Assembly (NCBI GenBank): GCA_026545225.1
Contig: CM048846.1
Span: 40,683,501-40,747,500, forward strand
Source of the DNA: Cornus controversa
Lineage: Eukaryota; Streptophyta; Magnoliopsida; Cornales; Cornaceae
Direction of reading: 5' to 3'
DNA: 64,000 nt
Numbering within the stretch: position 1 is the stretch's first letter; the number at the start of each line of letters is the position of its first letter. The notes below the pieces were generated by a model. That model did not search any database, was not told the DNA's origin, and worked only from the letters and a program-made list of their open reading frames with translations. Below, in pieces: positions 43,751 to 55,805 of this stretch. A program made the translations under genes and the position numbers.

Positions 43751-45792
43751 GCACCCAGATCTTTGAATTTAGGAGGGGCTTGGTGTTGGAAAATGGAAAT
43801 TACTTGCTCAGTTAGGAGGACTTTCTTAGGGACATTGTTCCTAGATTTGCGCTTTTGAGTGCACAAGTCCTTCAAAAATTTAGCATAGGAGGGAATTTGC
43901 TGGATAGTATCAAGGAGAGGGAGATTGATCTTTACTTGTTTGAAGATCTCCATCATGTCTTGAATTTTCTCTCCTTGCTTCCCAAAATGAGAAGGTTCTT
44001 TCAATCTTTGAGGAAAAGGAATTGGAGGTTCAAAAGAGGTGTCAAGATTTGGAATAGATGGTGACACAACTTCAATTGCCTTTCCTTTTGAATGTTGTGG
44101 GACTTTGTTCACATTTGGATTTGAAGGAGACATATTTGGATTGGGTTGGGACTCTTTTGGATTTTTAGATTGCTCATTGGATTCCTTTTTCTCTTCCCCG
44201 ACCTTGGAATTTATGATTTTACCACTCCTTAAGGTGGTGATTGATTGAACTTGCTCCGGAGGAGCATTACAAGATGAAGATGACGGATCATCAATCACAT
44301 GAACACCCTTAGGATTTGCCACCGGTTGACTTGGCAACTTACCTTCCTCTCTTCTATTCAAGGCATTAACTAGTTGCCCGATTTGAGCTTCTAACCTAGC
44401 CATAGATTGAGCGTTAGCTTCAAGCTTAGAGATTGATTAGGAGTGAGATTGCAACAAGCGAGTATTAGCCTCAAGATTGCTTATCACTCTTTCCTCAAAG
44501 CCTTGGCTTCTCAGAGGAGGTGGTGGTTGTTGGTAGTTGGATCTTTGATGGTAAGGTGGAGGAGTTGGCCTATATTGAGGCTGTTGAGATTGGGAATTGA
44601 AGGAATTTTGCCCTTGAAAAGAGGGATTGGGTTCTTGAGATTTCCATGAAAATGCCGGATGATTCTTGTAACCAGGATTGTAGGTATTTGAATATGGATC
44701 ATTAATCTGTTTATAATACACGGCATTCGCTTGCTCTTCAGTATAATCGGGAGATTGACCGGCAATAGGACAATCTCGCACATAATGTGAAGTGCTATAG
44801 CAAAACGAACACCCTTCCTGATTTTGAACAGGTTAGCTTGGAGTAGGCAGCCCATTTTTTATGATTTGGTCCATTTTTTGGGTTAAGGCTTCTATTTGCA
44901 TGGCAACCTCATCTACCCTTGAAATTTCATGCACTCCTCTACAAGGTTGGGTGGATTTCCCTTTTCTAGTGGAGGAGCGTTGAGCTGAATTATTACTTAG
45001 GGTTTGAAAAAGTTTTCATGCATCATCTGGGCTTTTCAAAAGGTATCCACCTCCACAAGCGGAATCTATCATTTGCCTATGTTGCTCACTTATCCCATCA
45101 TAAAAGCTTTGCACTAGCTGCCATTTTGGGACAGCATGGTGCGGACAAGATTTAAGAAGATCTTTTAATCTCTCCCAAGTCTCATAAAATTGTTCTTGAT
45201 CAATTTGGGTGAATCCGGTGATTGCTCGGCGAATATCACTCGTCTTTCCCATTGGGAAGTATTTTTTTAAGAATTCAATTTGCATCTCTGCCAAAGAATG
45301 GATTGAGTTAGGTTCTAAGGAATTGAACCAACTTCTAGCTTTATCCTTTAGGGAGAATGAAAACATACGAAGCTTTAGATCATCTTTCGTAAAATGTGGT
45401 ACCCGAATGGTGGAACACACAGGAAGGAAGTAATCTAAATGCTGGTATGGATCTTCATTTGGGAGACCATAGAAGCTATTAAGAAGATTGATGGTGGAGG
45501 ACTTTATTTCAAATTGATTTGCCGCTACATCAGGAAATTGAATACATGAAGGTACCTCAAATGTAGTCGAAAGATAAAAGTCCATAAGCAATTCTCCTTG
45601 AGGAGGAGGAGGTGGAGGTTGTTGTTCATGATTAAATGGAGGTAATCCGGGAGGTTGTCCATTATTTGGTTTCATGTTTTCAGTCCTAGGCAATATAGGG
45701 TCCCTAGAGGTTCCTCTACGTTGTCTAAGTGTTCGTTCAAGTTCAATATTACACGGAAGCAAAGGAAGTGACAATGACCGGCTACCTAGCAT
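43750..45792 (-). pseudogene. Element A gag, broken
   Basis: The minus strand begins MLGSRSLSLPLLPCNIELER, continues with the retrotransposon gag domain (SSTINLLNSFYGLPNEDPYQ..., FSFSLKDKARSWFNSL, EFLKKYFPMGKT), a zinc-knuckle region and a Pro/Gln-rich stretch. The start is placed by comparison with element B. Several breaks. Confidence 0.85.
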
Positions 45793-46040
45793 GCATTAAA
45801 AGTAAAACAACACCTCAATATGCAAAATAAAAAAAAATTACTCAAATCCACAAATTTTAGACTTTATAGTCACCAAGGGTCCAACCTTGAGTCTTTGAGA
45901 TGCCCACTATGTGGTATACCTAAAATCAAGCGATTTGAGAGATAAGCACAAGATATATACAAAAAAAAAAAGAATGAAAGAATTTCTAGCCTAAGAATTA
46001 AACTAGATTTAATCTTTCAATGGCGACAATTAAACCGTAG
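45793..46040 (-). other. Element A leader
   Basis: Non-coding leader between primer site and gag, matching 48589-48851 of element B in opposite direction. Nothing else seen. Confidence 0.65.
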
Positions 46041-46058
46041 TCCCCGGCAACGGCGCCA
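46041..46058 (-). other. Element A primer binding site, tRNA-Asp type
   Basis: On the minus strand it reads TGGCGCCGTTGCCGGGGA, the exact complement of the 3' end of plant tRNA-Asp as remembered. Seven bases separate it from the CA end of the LTR. Confidence 0.85.
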
Positions 46059-46064
46059 AAATTT

Positions 46065-47153
46065 TGATGTGGCTAAACTTGATTGTAATTGTAAACTTAT
46101 TTTTGCCCTTTTTCAAAATATAATTTAACGACTCGCAAGAGCACGAATCTTTGTAGATACGGTTCTATATAGAGGGTATCGATCCCACGAGGACTAGTTG
46201 TTAATTGTCTTGAAGAGAAATTAAATCCAGTTTAATTCTAAAAACAAGGTTTTGATTTTTGTTTTAAAGCTATTGCATGAAATGTAAAAACACTAAAATT
46301 AAAAAGTTGTAAGTTGGGAGAGAGAACTAGGGGTGGTTTCCACCACTAGCCATTCACATGTCCATAAATGTAGCAAGCTTGGGATTTATAAAATTAAATG
46401 TCTAACAATGTCATTAGGCTTGTGACCTTAACAACATATCAAAAGATCAATGTGTGTGCAAACCTATCATAATCCATCTTCAACAAGCATAGTTCTTCAA
46501 CCTAACTAATTACCCTACTCTCTACGTGAACCTAAATTCATCCAAACTACCTCATCTTGGCATGGTTTATACAAGCAAGAACAACACATTCATTTAAATA
46601 CCATTGCTTAGCCATCACATACACTTTTTGTAGAAGATGCAAGTGTTGTACATTCATAAGATGGATTCTACTCTAAGACAAGAAAAAAAACATCATATGA
46701 ATATATATTAGAAATGTATAAGTGTACATCATCACTAGACTAAGTAATCAACATTTAAATACAAATCCCAGATAATGCTACAAAAATGAACAAGTTTACA
46801 TGGCTAGGGGTTTCACCCACACCCTAGTAGAGAAGTTAGTTGATCATGGCAGCCTTGCACTCTTCCATTGATGGAGAAAATGAAGCTTCAAGGTCTGGTT
46901 CAGCTCCCTCTTCTCCTCTCCCGAAATTCTCTATGTATTGTATATTGTGAGAAAATGGCTCCTTTTGTGCATTTGTGGCTACTTTTCATCCTTGGGGCCC
47001 ACCATGTATATATATATAGCAATATATATACCAACTAAGTCAATAATATCTCCATGTGTCTTGTTCAAGTCAAAAAATCCATCCAAGTCATGCAAAAAAG
47101 TGGATTTTGTTACAAGTGGGAGAGCAGGTGAGCAAGTGGGCAAGTGGGTCTAC
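46065..47153 (-). repeat. Element A 5' LTR, partial (1089 bp)
   Basis: Homologous to the element B LTR in inverse direction. Its inner end is TGATGTGG/CCACATCA. It lacks the first 280 bp or so of U3 because element B begins exactly where it stops. The match with B's LTR holds right up to the border (GTAGACCCACTTGCCCACTT against GCAGAAACCACTTGGCCACT). Confidence 0.8.
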
Positions 47154-48564
47154 TGATAAGTGTTCAATTCTATGCATTTGAACCCTCTTTATTGCATATG
47201 TTAGTTCCATTTTTGCGTTTACCAAGATATGTTTACGGTATTTTTGTGTTTTTGATGTATTGCAGGTCTTGTAGTAAATGGAGCAAAGTTTGAGGCTTTT
47301 TGCAGTTCAAGAGAAAAAATCAAAAATTGCAGCCAAAGGCATCTCGATCAATCGAGATCTCGATTGATCGAGATCTCATTTCGATTGATCAAAATCTCGA
47401 TCAATCGAGATCCAATCTCGATTGATCGAGATTCTGCAGAAACCACTTGGCCACTTGCTCACCTGCTTTCCCACTTGCAACAAAATCCCCCTTTTTGCAC
47501 GACTTAGGGGGATTGTCTGACTTGAACAAGACCCTTGGGGACCTTCTTGATACAAGGGATATATATAGTTATATATATATATATATGGTGGGCCCCAAGG
47601 TTGAAAAGGAAGCCAAAAAGCACAAAAAGAGCCATATCTCTCATATCTCACATATCTCTCAACACACACATCAGAGCAAGAGAAGGAGAGACATTCGGGA
47701 GAGAGGAGAAGGAGCTGAACCAGACCAAGAAGCTTCCTCTTCTCCATCAATGGAAGAGTGCAAGGCATCCATGAGCAACTAACTCTTCTACTAGGGTGTT
47801 GGTTTCAACCCCTAGCCATGTAAACTTGTTCCTTCTTGTAGCACTTGGGATTTGTAATTAAATGTTGATTATTTAGCCTAGTGATCATGTACACTAATAC
47901 ATTTCTTCTATATATTCATGTGGTTTTGGTTTTATTCTTGTCTTAGAATAGATTCTTCCATATTAATGCCCAACCTTTGCATATTCCACAAGAAGTGCAA
48001 ATGATGGCTAGATAATGGTGTTTAAATGAATGTGTGATGTTTGCTTGTATAGACCATGCCAAGACAAGGTAGTTTGGATGCATGTAGGGTTCACTTAGAA
48101 AGTAGGGTAATTAGGTAGTTAGTTAGGTTGAAGAGCTATGCTTGTTGAAGATGGATTATGATAGGTTAGCACACACATTGATCTTTTGATATGTCATTGA
48201 GGTCACAAGCCTAATGACATTGTTAGGCATTTAATTAATGAATCCCATGCTTGCTACACTTATGAACATGTGAATGGCTAGTGGTGGAAACCAACCCTAG
48301 TTCTCTCTCCCATCCTTTAAATTCTTTACTTTTATTGTCATTTCATACATGCAATAGTTTATAAACAAAAACTCAAAAACCTGTTTTTAGGATTAAAGTG
48401 GAATTAATCTTTCTTTAAGACAATTACGACTAGTCCTCGTGGGATCGATACCCTCTATATAGAACCTTATCTACAAAGATTCGTGCTCTTGCGAGTGGTT
48501 AAATTATATTTTGATAAAAAGGGCAAAATTAAGCTTATAATTTAATCCGAGTTTAGCCACATCA
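47154..48564 (+). repeat. Element B 5' LTR (1411 bp)
   Basis: Starts TGATAAGTGTTCAATTC and ends AGCCACATCA, followed by the primer site. It contains a TCGAT palindrome cluster near its start, a TA run at about 47570-47586 and a GA-rich stretch (AGAGCAAGAGAAGGAGAG) downstream. Directly head-to-head with the element A LTR. Confidence 0.92.
47340..47436. repeat. TCGATYRATCGA palindrome cluster 3 (element B 5' LTR)
   Basis: A row of ATCTCGATCAATCGAGAT, TCTCGATTGATCGAGA and TTTCGATTGATCAAAA units, nearly back to back, in U3. The 3' LTR copy (63060-63172) has one extra 22-bp unit. Confidence 0.88.
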
Positions 48565-48570
48565 AAATTT

Positions 48571-48588
48571 TGGCGTCGTTGCCGGGGA
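48571..48588 (+). other. Element B primer binding site, tRNA-Asp type
   Basis: TGGCGTCGTTGCCGGGGA begins seven bases after the LTR end and differs at one base from the complement of the tRNA-Asp 3' end. Confidence 0.85.
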
Positions 48589-48851
48589 CTATGGTGTAAT
48601 TGTCGCCATTGAAAGATTAAATCTGGTTTAATTCTTAGGCAAGAAATTCGTTCATTCTTTTTGTATATATTTTGTTCTTATTGCTCAAATTTCTTGATTT
48701 TAGGTATACCACATAGCGGGCATCTAAAAGGATTAAAGTTGGAACCCTTTGTGAGTATAAAATCTAAAATTAGTGGTTTGAGTTCTTTCATTCTTTTTGT
48801 ATATATTATGGTTTATTTTTGTGTATTGAGGTGTTGTTCTACTATTAATGC

Positions 48852-50880
48852 ATGCTAGGTAGACGGTCCTTGTCACTTCCATTGCTTCTGTGTAATATTG
48901 AACTTGAAAGAACACTTAGACAACGTAGAGGAACCTCTAGGGACCCTATATTGCCTAGGACTGAAAACATGGATCCAAATGAAAGACAACCTCCCGGACT
49001 ACCTCCTTTTAATCATGAACAACCACCTCCACCTCCACCTCCTTAAGGAGAGTTGCTTATGGACTTTTACCTTCCGACTACATTTGAAGTACCTTCATGT
49101 ATCCAATTTCCGGATGTAGCGGCAAATCAATTCGAAATAAAGTCCTCCACCATCAATCTTCTTAATAGCTTCCACGGTCTCCCTAATGAGGATCCATACC
49201 GGCACTTAGATTACTTCCTTTCTGTGTGTTCCACCATTCGTGTACCACACTTTACGGAGGATGATCTAAAGCTGCGTATGTTTCCCTTCTCCCTAAAAGA
49301 TAAAGCTAGAAGTTGGTTCAATTCCCTAGAACCTAACTCAATCCATTCTTGGGCGGAGATGCAAATAGAGTTCTTGAAAAAATACTTCCCAATGGGAAAG
49401 ACAAGTGATATTCGGCGAGCAATCACCGGATTCACTCAAATTGACCAAGAACAATTCCATGAGACGTGGGAGAGATTAAAAGATCTTATAAAATCTTGTC
49501 CGCATCATGTTGTCCCAAAATGGTAGCTAGTGCAAAGTTTTTACGATGGGGTGAGTGAGCAACATAGACAAATGATAGACTCCGCGTGTGGGGGAGGATA
49601 CCTTTTGAAAAGCCCCGATGAGGCATGGAAGCTTTTTCAAACCCTAAGCAATAATTCAGCTCAACGCTCCTCCACTAGGAAAGGGAAGGCCACCCAACCG
49701 TGTAGAGGAGTGCATGAAATTTCACGGGTAGATGAGGTTGCCATGCAAGTAGAAGCCCTATCCCGAAAAATGGATTTGATCATGAAAAATGGGCTGCCTA
49801 CTCCAAACCAATCTGTCCAAAATCAGGACAGGTGTTCGTTTTGCTATAGCACTTCACATTTCGTGCAAGATTGTCCTATTGCCGGGCAATCTCCCGATTA
49901 TGCTCAAGAGCAAGCAAATGCCTTGTACTCTAAACCGTTGAATGATCCATATTCAAACACATACAATCCTGGTTACAAAAACCATCCGTCTTTTTCATGG
50001 AAACCCCAAGAATCAAGTCCCTCTTTTCAAGGGCAAAATTCCTTCAATTCTCAAGCTCAACAGCCTCATTATAGGCAAAATCCTCAACCGTATAATCAAA
50101 GATCTAATTACCAACAACCACCGCCTCCTCCGAGAAGCCAAAGCTTTGAAGAAAGAGTGATAAGTAAACTTGAGGCCAATACCCGCTTATTGCAAACTCA
50201 CTCTCAATCAATCTCTAAGCTTGAAGCCAATGCTCAATCTATGGCTAGGTTAGAAGCTCAAATCGGGCAACTAGCTAATGCCTTGAATAGAAGGGAGGAG
50301 GGTAAGTTGCCGAGTCAACCGGTAACGAATCCTAAAGGTGTTCATGTGATTGAGGATCCATCATCTTCATCATGTAATGCTCCACCGGAGCAAGTTCAAT
50401 CAATCACCACCTTAAGGAGTGGTAAAATCATCAATTCCAAGGTAGGGGAAACAAAAGAAAAGGAATTCCAAGAGCAACCCAAAAATCCAAAAGAATCCCA
50501 ATTAAATCCAAAGTTATTTCTGTTAAATCCAAATGTGCATAACATCCCATTAAATCCAAAAGGAAAGGCAAGTGAAGTTGTGTCATCATCAATTCCAAAT
50601 CTTGACACCTCTTACGAACCTCCGGTTCCTTTTCCTCAAAGATTGAAGGAACCTTCTCATTTTGGGAAGCAAGGAGAGAAAATCCAAGACATGATGGAGA
50701 TCTTCAAACAAATAAAAATCAATCTCCCTCTCCTTGATGCTATCCGGCAAATTCCCTCTTATGCGAAATTCTTGAAGGACTTGTGCACTCAAAAGCGCAA
50801 ATCTAGGAGTAATGCTCCTAAGAAAGTCCTATTAACTGAGCACATAAGCTCCATTTTCCAACACCAAGCCCCTCCTAAAT
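48852..50880 (+). pseudogene. Element B gag, broken
   Basis: The region opens MLGRRSLSLPLLLCNIELER and includes a poly-proline stretch, the gag domain (LLNSFHGLPNEDPYRHLDYF, FSLKDKARSWFNSLEPNSIH, EFLKKYFPMGKT), a zinc knuckle CSFCYSTSHFVQDCP and a long Pro/Gln-rich segment. It would form the particle core. Most of it still reads well, but it is not intact. Confidence 0.88.
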
Positions 50881-51643
50881 TCAAAGATCTGGGTGCTCCG
50901 ACCATTTCGTGCACCATTGGAAATCAATCTTTTGAAAAGGCACTTCTTGATCTAGGGGCTAGTGTCAATTTGCTTCCATTCTCAGTTTACCAACAACTAG
51001 GTTTGGGGGAACTTAAGCCGACCACCGTTGTGTTGCAACTTGCCGACCGCTCGGTGAAGCAACCACGTGGCATCATTGAGGATGTCATCATTCAAGTGGA
51101 CAAATTCTACTTTCCGGTGGACTTCATAGTCCTTGACACGGAACCAGTCCAAAACCCAAATTGACATATTCCTATCATTCTAGGTCATCCATTCTTGGCC
51201 ACGGCAAACGCTTGCGTTAATTGCCGTACCGGAGTGATGGACATCTCTTTCGGGAATATGAAAGTCCGCTTGAACATCTTCAATGCTTCCCACCACACAT
51301 CTGACGACGAAAGTGAGTGCTTTTGTGTCGATGTTGTGGAAGACCTTGTTCAAGAAGCACTTCCTTCTATTCTTTCTAAGGATCCTCTAGAGGCATGCCT
51401 GCATCATTTCAACTGTGATGAGTTTGACATTGAGCAATCCATTTGTGAGGTTAATTCAATGCTCAATGTCACTACCGTCATGGATTTGCCTAAGTGGAGA
51501 GTTCCGAGAGAACCCTTGCCCCCTTTATCCAAAACTTCCCAAACTCCTTCTCTAATTTCTCCACCATAACTTGAGCTCAAGTCTCTGCTGGCTACACTCA
51601 AGTATGTTTTCTTGGGTGCTAATGAGACCCTTCTAGTCATTAT
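50880..51643 (+). pseudogene. Element B protease and linker, broken, cut by solo LTR
   Basis: Contains the protease stretch LLDLGASVNLLPFSVYQQLG and DVIIQVDKFYFPVDF, then the acidic linker toward RT. The solo LTR inserts at 51644; homology to element A resumes after 55810. Confidence 0.8.
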
Positions 51644-52694
51644 TGTCACGCCCCGGTTCCCAAGGCCTGGAAACCGAGGTATGAACCCTGTGAGATCACC
51701 CTCACGCTATTACCATCACCCGATCATGCCACCTCAATTTCCTATTATTTTTACGAAAATCGGGCATGACCCATTCTAAATAATCAGCTCCTAGCATGTT
51801 ATACCTGCTTGACAATTAATATGGACACTTTTGGGCACGTGTCCCCCCAACATTTATATCTAAACAATAAAAATGGACACTTCTGGGCCCGTGTCCCCCC
51901 AATATTTCTACAACATGCATAATACAATCATAAATATACATGCCTCAGTCCTTGAATGTCCGTATTAAATACATACATCACATGAATAAATACAAGTGAA
52001 GGAACTGAATCAATACACATCTCTCCATACATTTAACTCAAATGTAATACATCTATCTATCCAATATCCTGGACATAAATTAGATTCTAAGGAATCTAAT
52101 TACTACCTCTGCAACTGGTGCTATCAGTTTTCCCAACTGACTCCAAAACTAGCAATACCTGCAAAACCTGGGAGGGGGTGAGCTCAAAGGCCCAACAAGG
52201 TAAGTAGAACCATACTATCACCGCTGCAGCAGGTCGATTCTCACATATTCTCAAAAATATACATGCACTTAAATATATCACAATATTTAAGACCATGCCC
52301 CACCTAGCATGCATAAACCAATGATGTATATGGCTACTCTAGCACATATGAATATACAAATCCACCACACATGATTTTAGAAATCATTTTCAACATGCTT
52401 GAAAGCAGTAAACATTCAGTACCAATATGTATATAGAACATATATACCAACACATTTTCATAAACGAGGCAAATCAACTATCACATCACCTACTCGTCAA
52501 GTAGCACGTCTCAAATGCAATAAAGATGCATTTAAACCATATAACATGCTCAAAAGCAATAGATATCCAACATATATCATGTCCTGTCACAAACAACGCA
52601 TATATAAGAATGCGTTAAACACGAAGCATGCTTCACAATAGGAAATGTAAGCACGCTCACACACTTGTCCCTCTCTCGGACTCAACCCGATATC

Positions 52695-53160
52695 CTAACA
52701 TGATTCTTAACCAATCATGTGACCGAGACGCCTCACACACAATTCCAACACCGCCACCAAGTCATCACATACTCCAAGGTGATTAGTTGGTTTTGGAATT
52801 CATCACCGAGTCATCACATACTCCAAGGTGGTTAGATAGTTTTCCTCGCTGAGTCATCACATACTCCAAGGCGGTTAAGTAGTTTGTCACCGAGTCATCA
52901 CATACTCCAAGGTGAATAAACCACAATCACCGAGTATTTACCTACTCCAAGGTGATTGGGCCTCTTTTTGGGATCCACACCGAGTATTTACCTACTCCAA
53001 GGTGCGTAGACCACCGTCATCGAGTATTTACCTACTCCAAGATGACGTTACCGCTCCAATGCTCTCATCGTGACCGAGTATTGACCTACTCTGGATGATT
53101 TGCCCACTTTATGACCACAACCCTAACCGAGTATTGACCTACTCTAGGTAATTCAGCCAC
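52695..53160. repeat. Hairpin minisatellite in the solo LTR
   Basis: About nine related units spaced 35-65 bp, each with CCGAGT...TACTCCAAGG or a variant. Each unit can fold: CACCGAGTA at the left pairs with TACTC..GGTG at the right. Variants change on both sides together: CATCGAGTA goes with TACTCCAAGATG, and CGCTGAGT with ACTCCAAGGCG. Two subfamilies are seen: GAGTCATCACATACTCC early and GAGTATTTACCTACTCC later. Confidence 0.8.
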
Positions 53161-54229
53161 ACTTCCCCGTTTCTCCACAACAGTCCCATATATGTATTTC
53201 GAACATATAACATCCAAACATTCAATGTTCATGCCTCACAATGCCTACGCTAGTCAAAAGAAAACATAGCATGCATTGCTCTCTACACAAACCCACACAT
53301 AACCACATATGTGTCATTTCCCTCCTATACATGCAATATGAATGCACATATACACAGCATAATATTTTCATGCCTCCACCCATGCTTATGAGTACTAAAA
53401 AGAAGTATTTGGCATGCATCTCATCATATTCCGACACATATAGCACATACATGTTCAAAACCTGCATAATACGTCATATATGCCAACAAACTCAACCTAG
53501 CACATTTTTATCATGCTAGTATCAATGCACACATTTGATATATATAAATAAAGCCAGCATGCACCTCATATTCACATTCTCACATATAATCACATATATG
53601 TCCAATCCTGCATATAAGTCATATCTGCACGTATACTAGCATACGTACAGTCATGCTCTCATTCAATGCATGTATTCACTACAAGTAGCTAACATGCATT
53701 CTAATCACAATATATATACACATATATATATTACATCACCCACATATGTATCAAGAACATATAAAACACTTAGCACATTTCATGCTTTTCAAATGCTCGC
53801 CAAAAGTTAAATTCATACTTAGCATGCATTTCTACCGTTGCAACCATATATATAATCACCTATATATATACTGAACCTCGTGCATAAAAACCACATATGC
53901 ATACAAGACAACATATAGCTGAACATGTATTATTTAGCATACTCTTCATAGACTTTAATCTATACATGCATGCATATCACAATGCAAATAGGCGATAAAT
54001 CTAACATGTTATCGCTTCCCAAACCCACACATACATATATATACACACACACACATATGTATATCCTCTCACATCCCATGTATGCACCACATTCCCTATA
54101 CACATATATATATAAACGCCTACATATATATGTATATACACATACCACATATGATTAAATTGAGACATATGTAAATTACTCAACATACATAAAATATCTG
54201 TATGAGATAGAGGCAAGAATCAACTTGCC

Positions 54230-55300
54230 TTAGGTCCCGCTTTCGCCAAGTCCGCGCTTGCAAAGCGGTCCATGCCAAGCCCGATCCAGTCCAGTGTCAA
54301 AGTCCAAATAACCGATCCAACTCAATCCTCCCATGGTAGTCCCACCATGGCTGCCACCGTGAGGAAAGTCTGGCAAAATCATAACCAGCTGTGAATCCCT
54401 CTCGTCCGGCTACCCAAAACAAACCACAACCTGAGTTGCCAACCGAACCCCATGTGCCACCCACACACGACTCATTGCTAAGCCGAAACCACTAGCAACC
54501 AAATCAAACCGCTACCATGGCCGAAACGGCCTTCACCCAAGGCCACAAGATCGAACACCATCAGTCGAGCCAAACAAAATCCACAGCCACGGTTGCCACC
54601 ACGTTCGACCACACCGTGATCAACGATGAACCAAACAGCCCCTAACCGAGCCCCCAAACTGAACTCATCGCCAGCCACAACTAAAAACCCAATTCTGAAA
54701 CTCCGTCGGAACCAACAACTACAAAGACCAAATCCACAGCCAACCATTGCCCAAACTAAACCCATTCTCCACTTTGAGCCCAGCCAAACAGCCCCTCCAG
54801 CACCAATATGTGCTCTGTAACCATGGACAACCCGAGAAGAAAACTCCACCATCAACCGACCCTCCACCACAGACCCATCCAAACACAACCCAACCGTGGC
54901 AGCCACTACTGCTGTTATCCCGAATCCGTGAACACCCAAACCTCACCGGAAACAACCAAGGAAAATCCCCCTGGAACAACCCAAAAACCGGACCAAACGT
55001 GGCCCCGTAAGTCGACCCAAACATGACCCAGTCGTGCTCAACCCGAACCGCCGAGCAACACCGCCGCGAGCCGCCATCGCTGGCCCACCGTCGACCACTA
55101 CCGTGGCCGGAACCCACCTGCCGAGGACCCTTCTGAACCAGCCAAGCTCAACCCACAACTCCAGCCGCGAAACCCTCGGTCTCGGCCAACAACCCGCAAC
55201 CAGCCACCGCCGTCGCCGTCAGCCGCCACTCCAGCCGCTGCCGGTGCACCGCCTTCGCCGTCGCCCAGGCGGAGCCCCGCCGTGAGCACCTCGAGCCACC
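54230..55300. other. GC-rich part of the solo LTR with long chance reading frames
   Basis: Several overlapping open frames occur on both strands because the stretch is GC-rich and stop-poor. None shows a known domain; amino-acid composition (Pro/Thr/Gln-rich one way, Gly/Trp/Cys-rich the other) is not protein-like. I do not call a gene. Confidence 0.5.
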
Positions 55301-55805
55301 TCCTCCTTCTTCTCCCGATTCTCTCTCGGTTCTCTCTTTCTCTCTCCCCGATTCTCTTTCTTCTCTCTCTCCTTTTTCTTTTTCCTTTTCTTTCTTCTTT
55401 TTCTCTTTTTCTTTTCTTTCTTTCTTCTTTTCCTTCTTTTCGGCTGATTCTTCTTTCCCAGCCACATGTATTATATACAAATAACACATTTATATATACA
55501 TATATGTGTATACCCAAATCAGCCCATGTGCAATTAAATAAGCACATGTGTATGTACACATATACTCCATACACATACGTTCACATGTATTTACAATTTA
55601 ATATAAATACACTCACCACAACTATATATATATATATATCCCTATATATATATATATATATAACTACATCCTCCATCAATATACATATAATTCCATATAT
55701 ATATATATGTATATCCACATTCTTTTCGAATTTAATTTATTCAAAAAAAAATAAATCCAGCCCAAAAATCATTCGGGACCGGTCAAAATTATTCCGGTCC
55801 TTACA

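Larger units (their letters stand above)
39981..47153 (-). mobile_element. Athila-like Ty3/gypsy element A, partial, decayed
   Basis: The minus strand carries, in order, a partial 5' LTR, a tRNA-Asp primer site, gag, protease, reverse transcriptase, RNase H and integrase. The 3' region and 3' LTR are missing in this window: homology with element B ends near 39981, inside a TCGAT palindrome cluster. The tRNA-Asp primer and protein order fit the Athila lineage. About ten small breaks in the coding part; a fossil. Its LTR is clearly more diverged from B's LTRs than those are from each other, so A is older. Confidence 0.85.
51644..55805 (-). mobile_element. Solo LTR of a large Ty3/gypsy (Tekay-like) element, 4.16 kb
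   Basis: Bounded by TG (TGTCACGCCCCGG at 51644) and CA (GGTCCTTACA ending 55805), flanked by ATTAT at 51639-51643 and 55806-55810. No second LTR copy or protein domain was found between. On the minus strand it would run from TGTAAGGACCGG to GGGGCGTGACA, the way Tekay/Del LTRs commonly end, so the minus orientation is more likely. It holds a hairpin minisatellite (52695-53160), a TA/CATATA-rich part (53200-54200) and a GC-rich part (54230-55300), then a CT-rich tract. Whole as a solo LTR; it interrupts element B. Confidence 0.75.

Noticed and set aside
52695-53160. CRISPR-like array
   Set aside because: Unit spacing varies, the units are diverged hairpins, the genome is a plant's, and the array lies in an LTR.
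54230-55574. Several reading frames of 60-158 codons on both strands in the solo LTR
   Set aside because: GC-rich and GA/CT-rich sequence is poor in stops; frames overlap on both strands, no domain is visible, and the composition is not protein-like.
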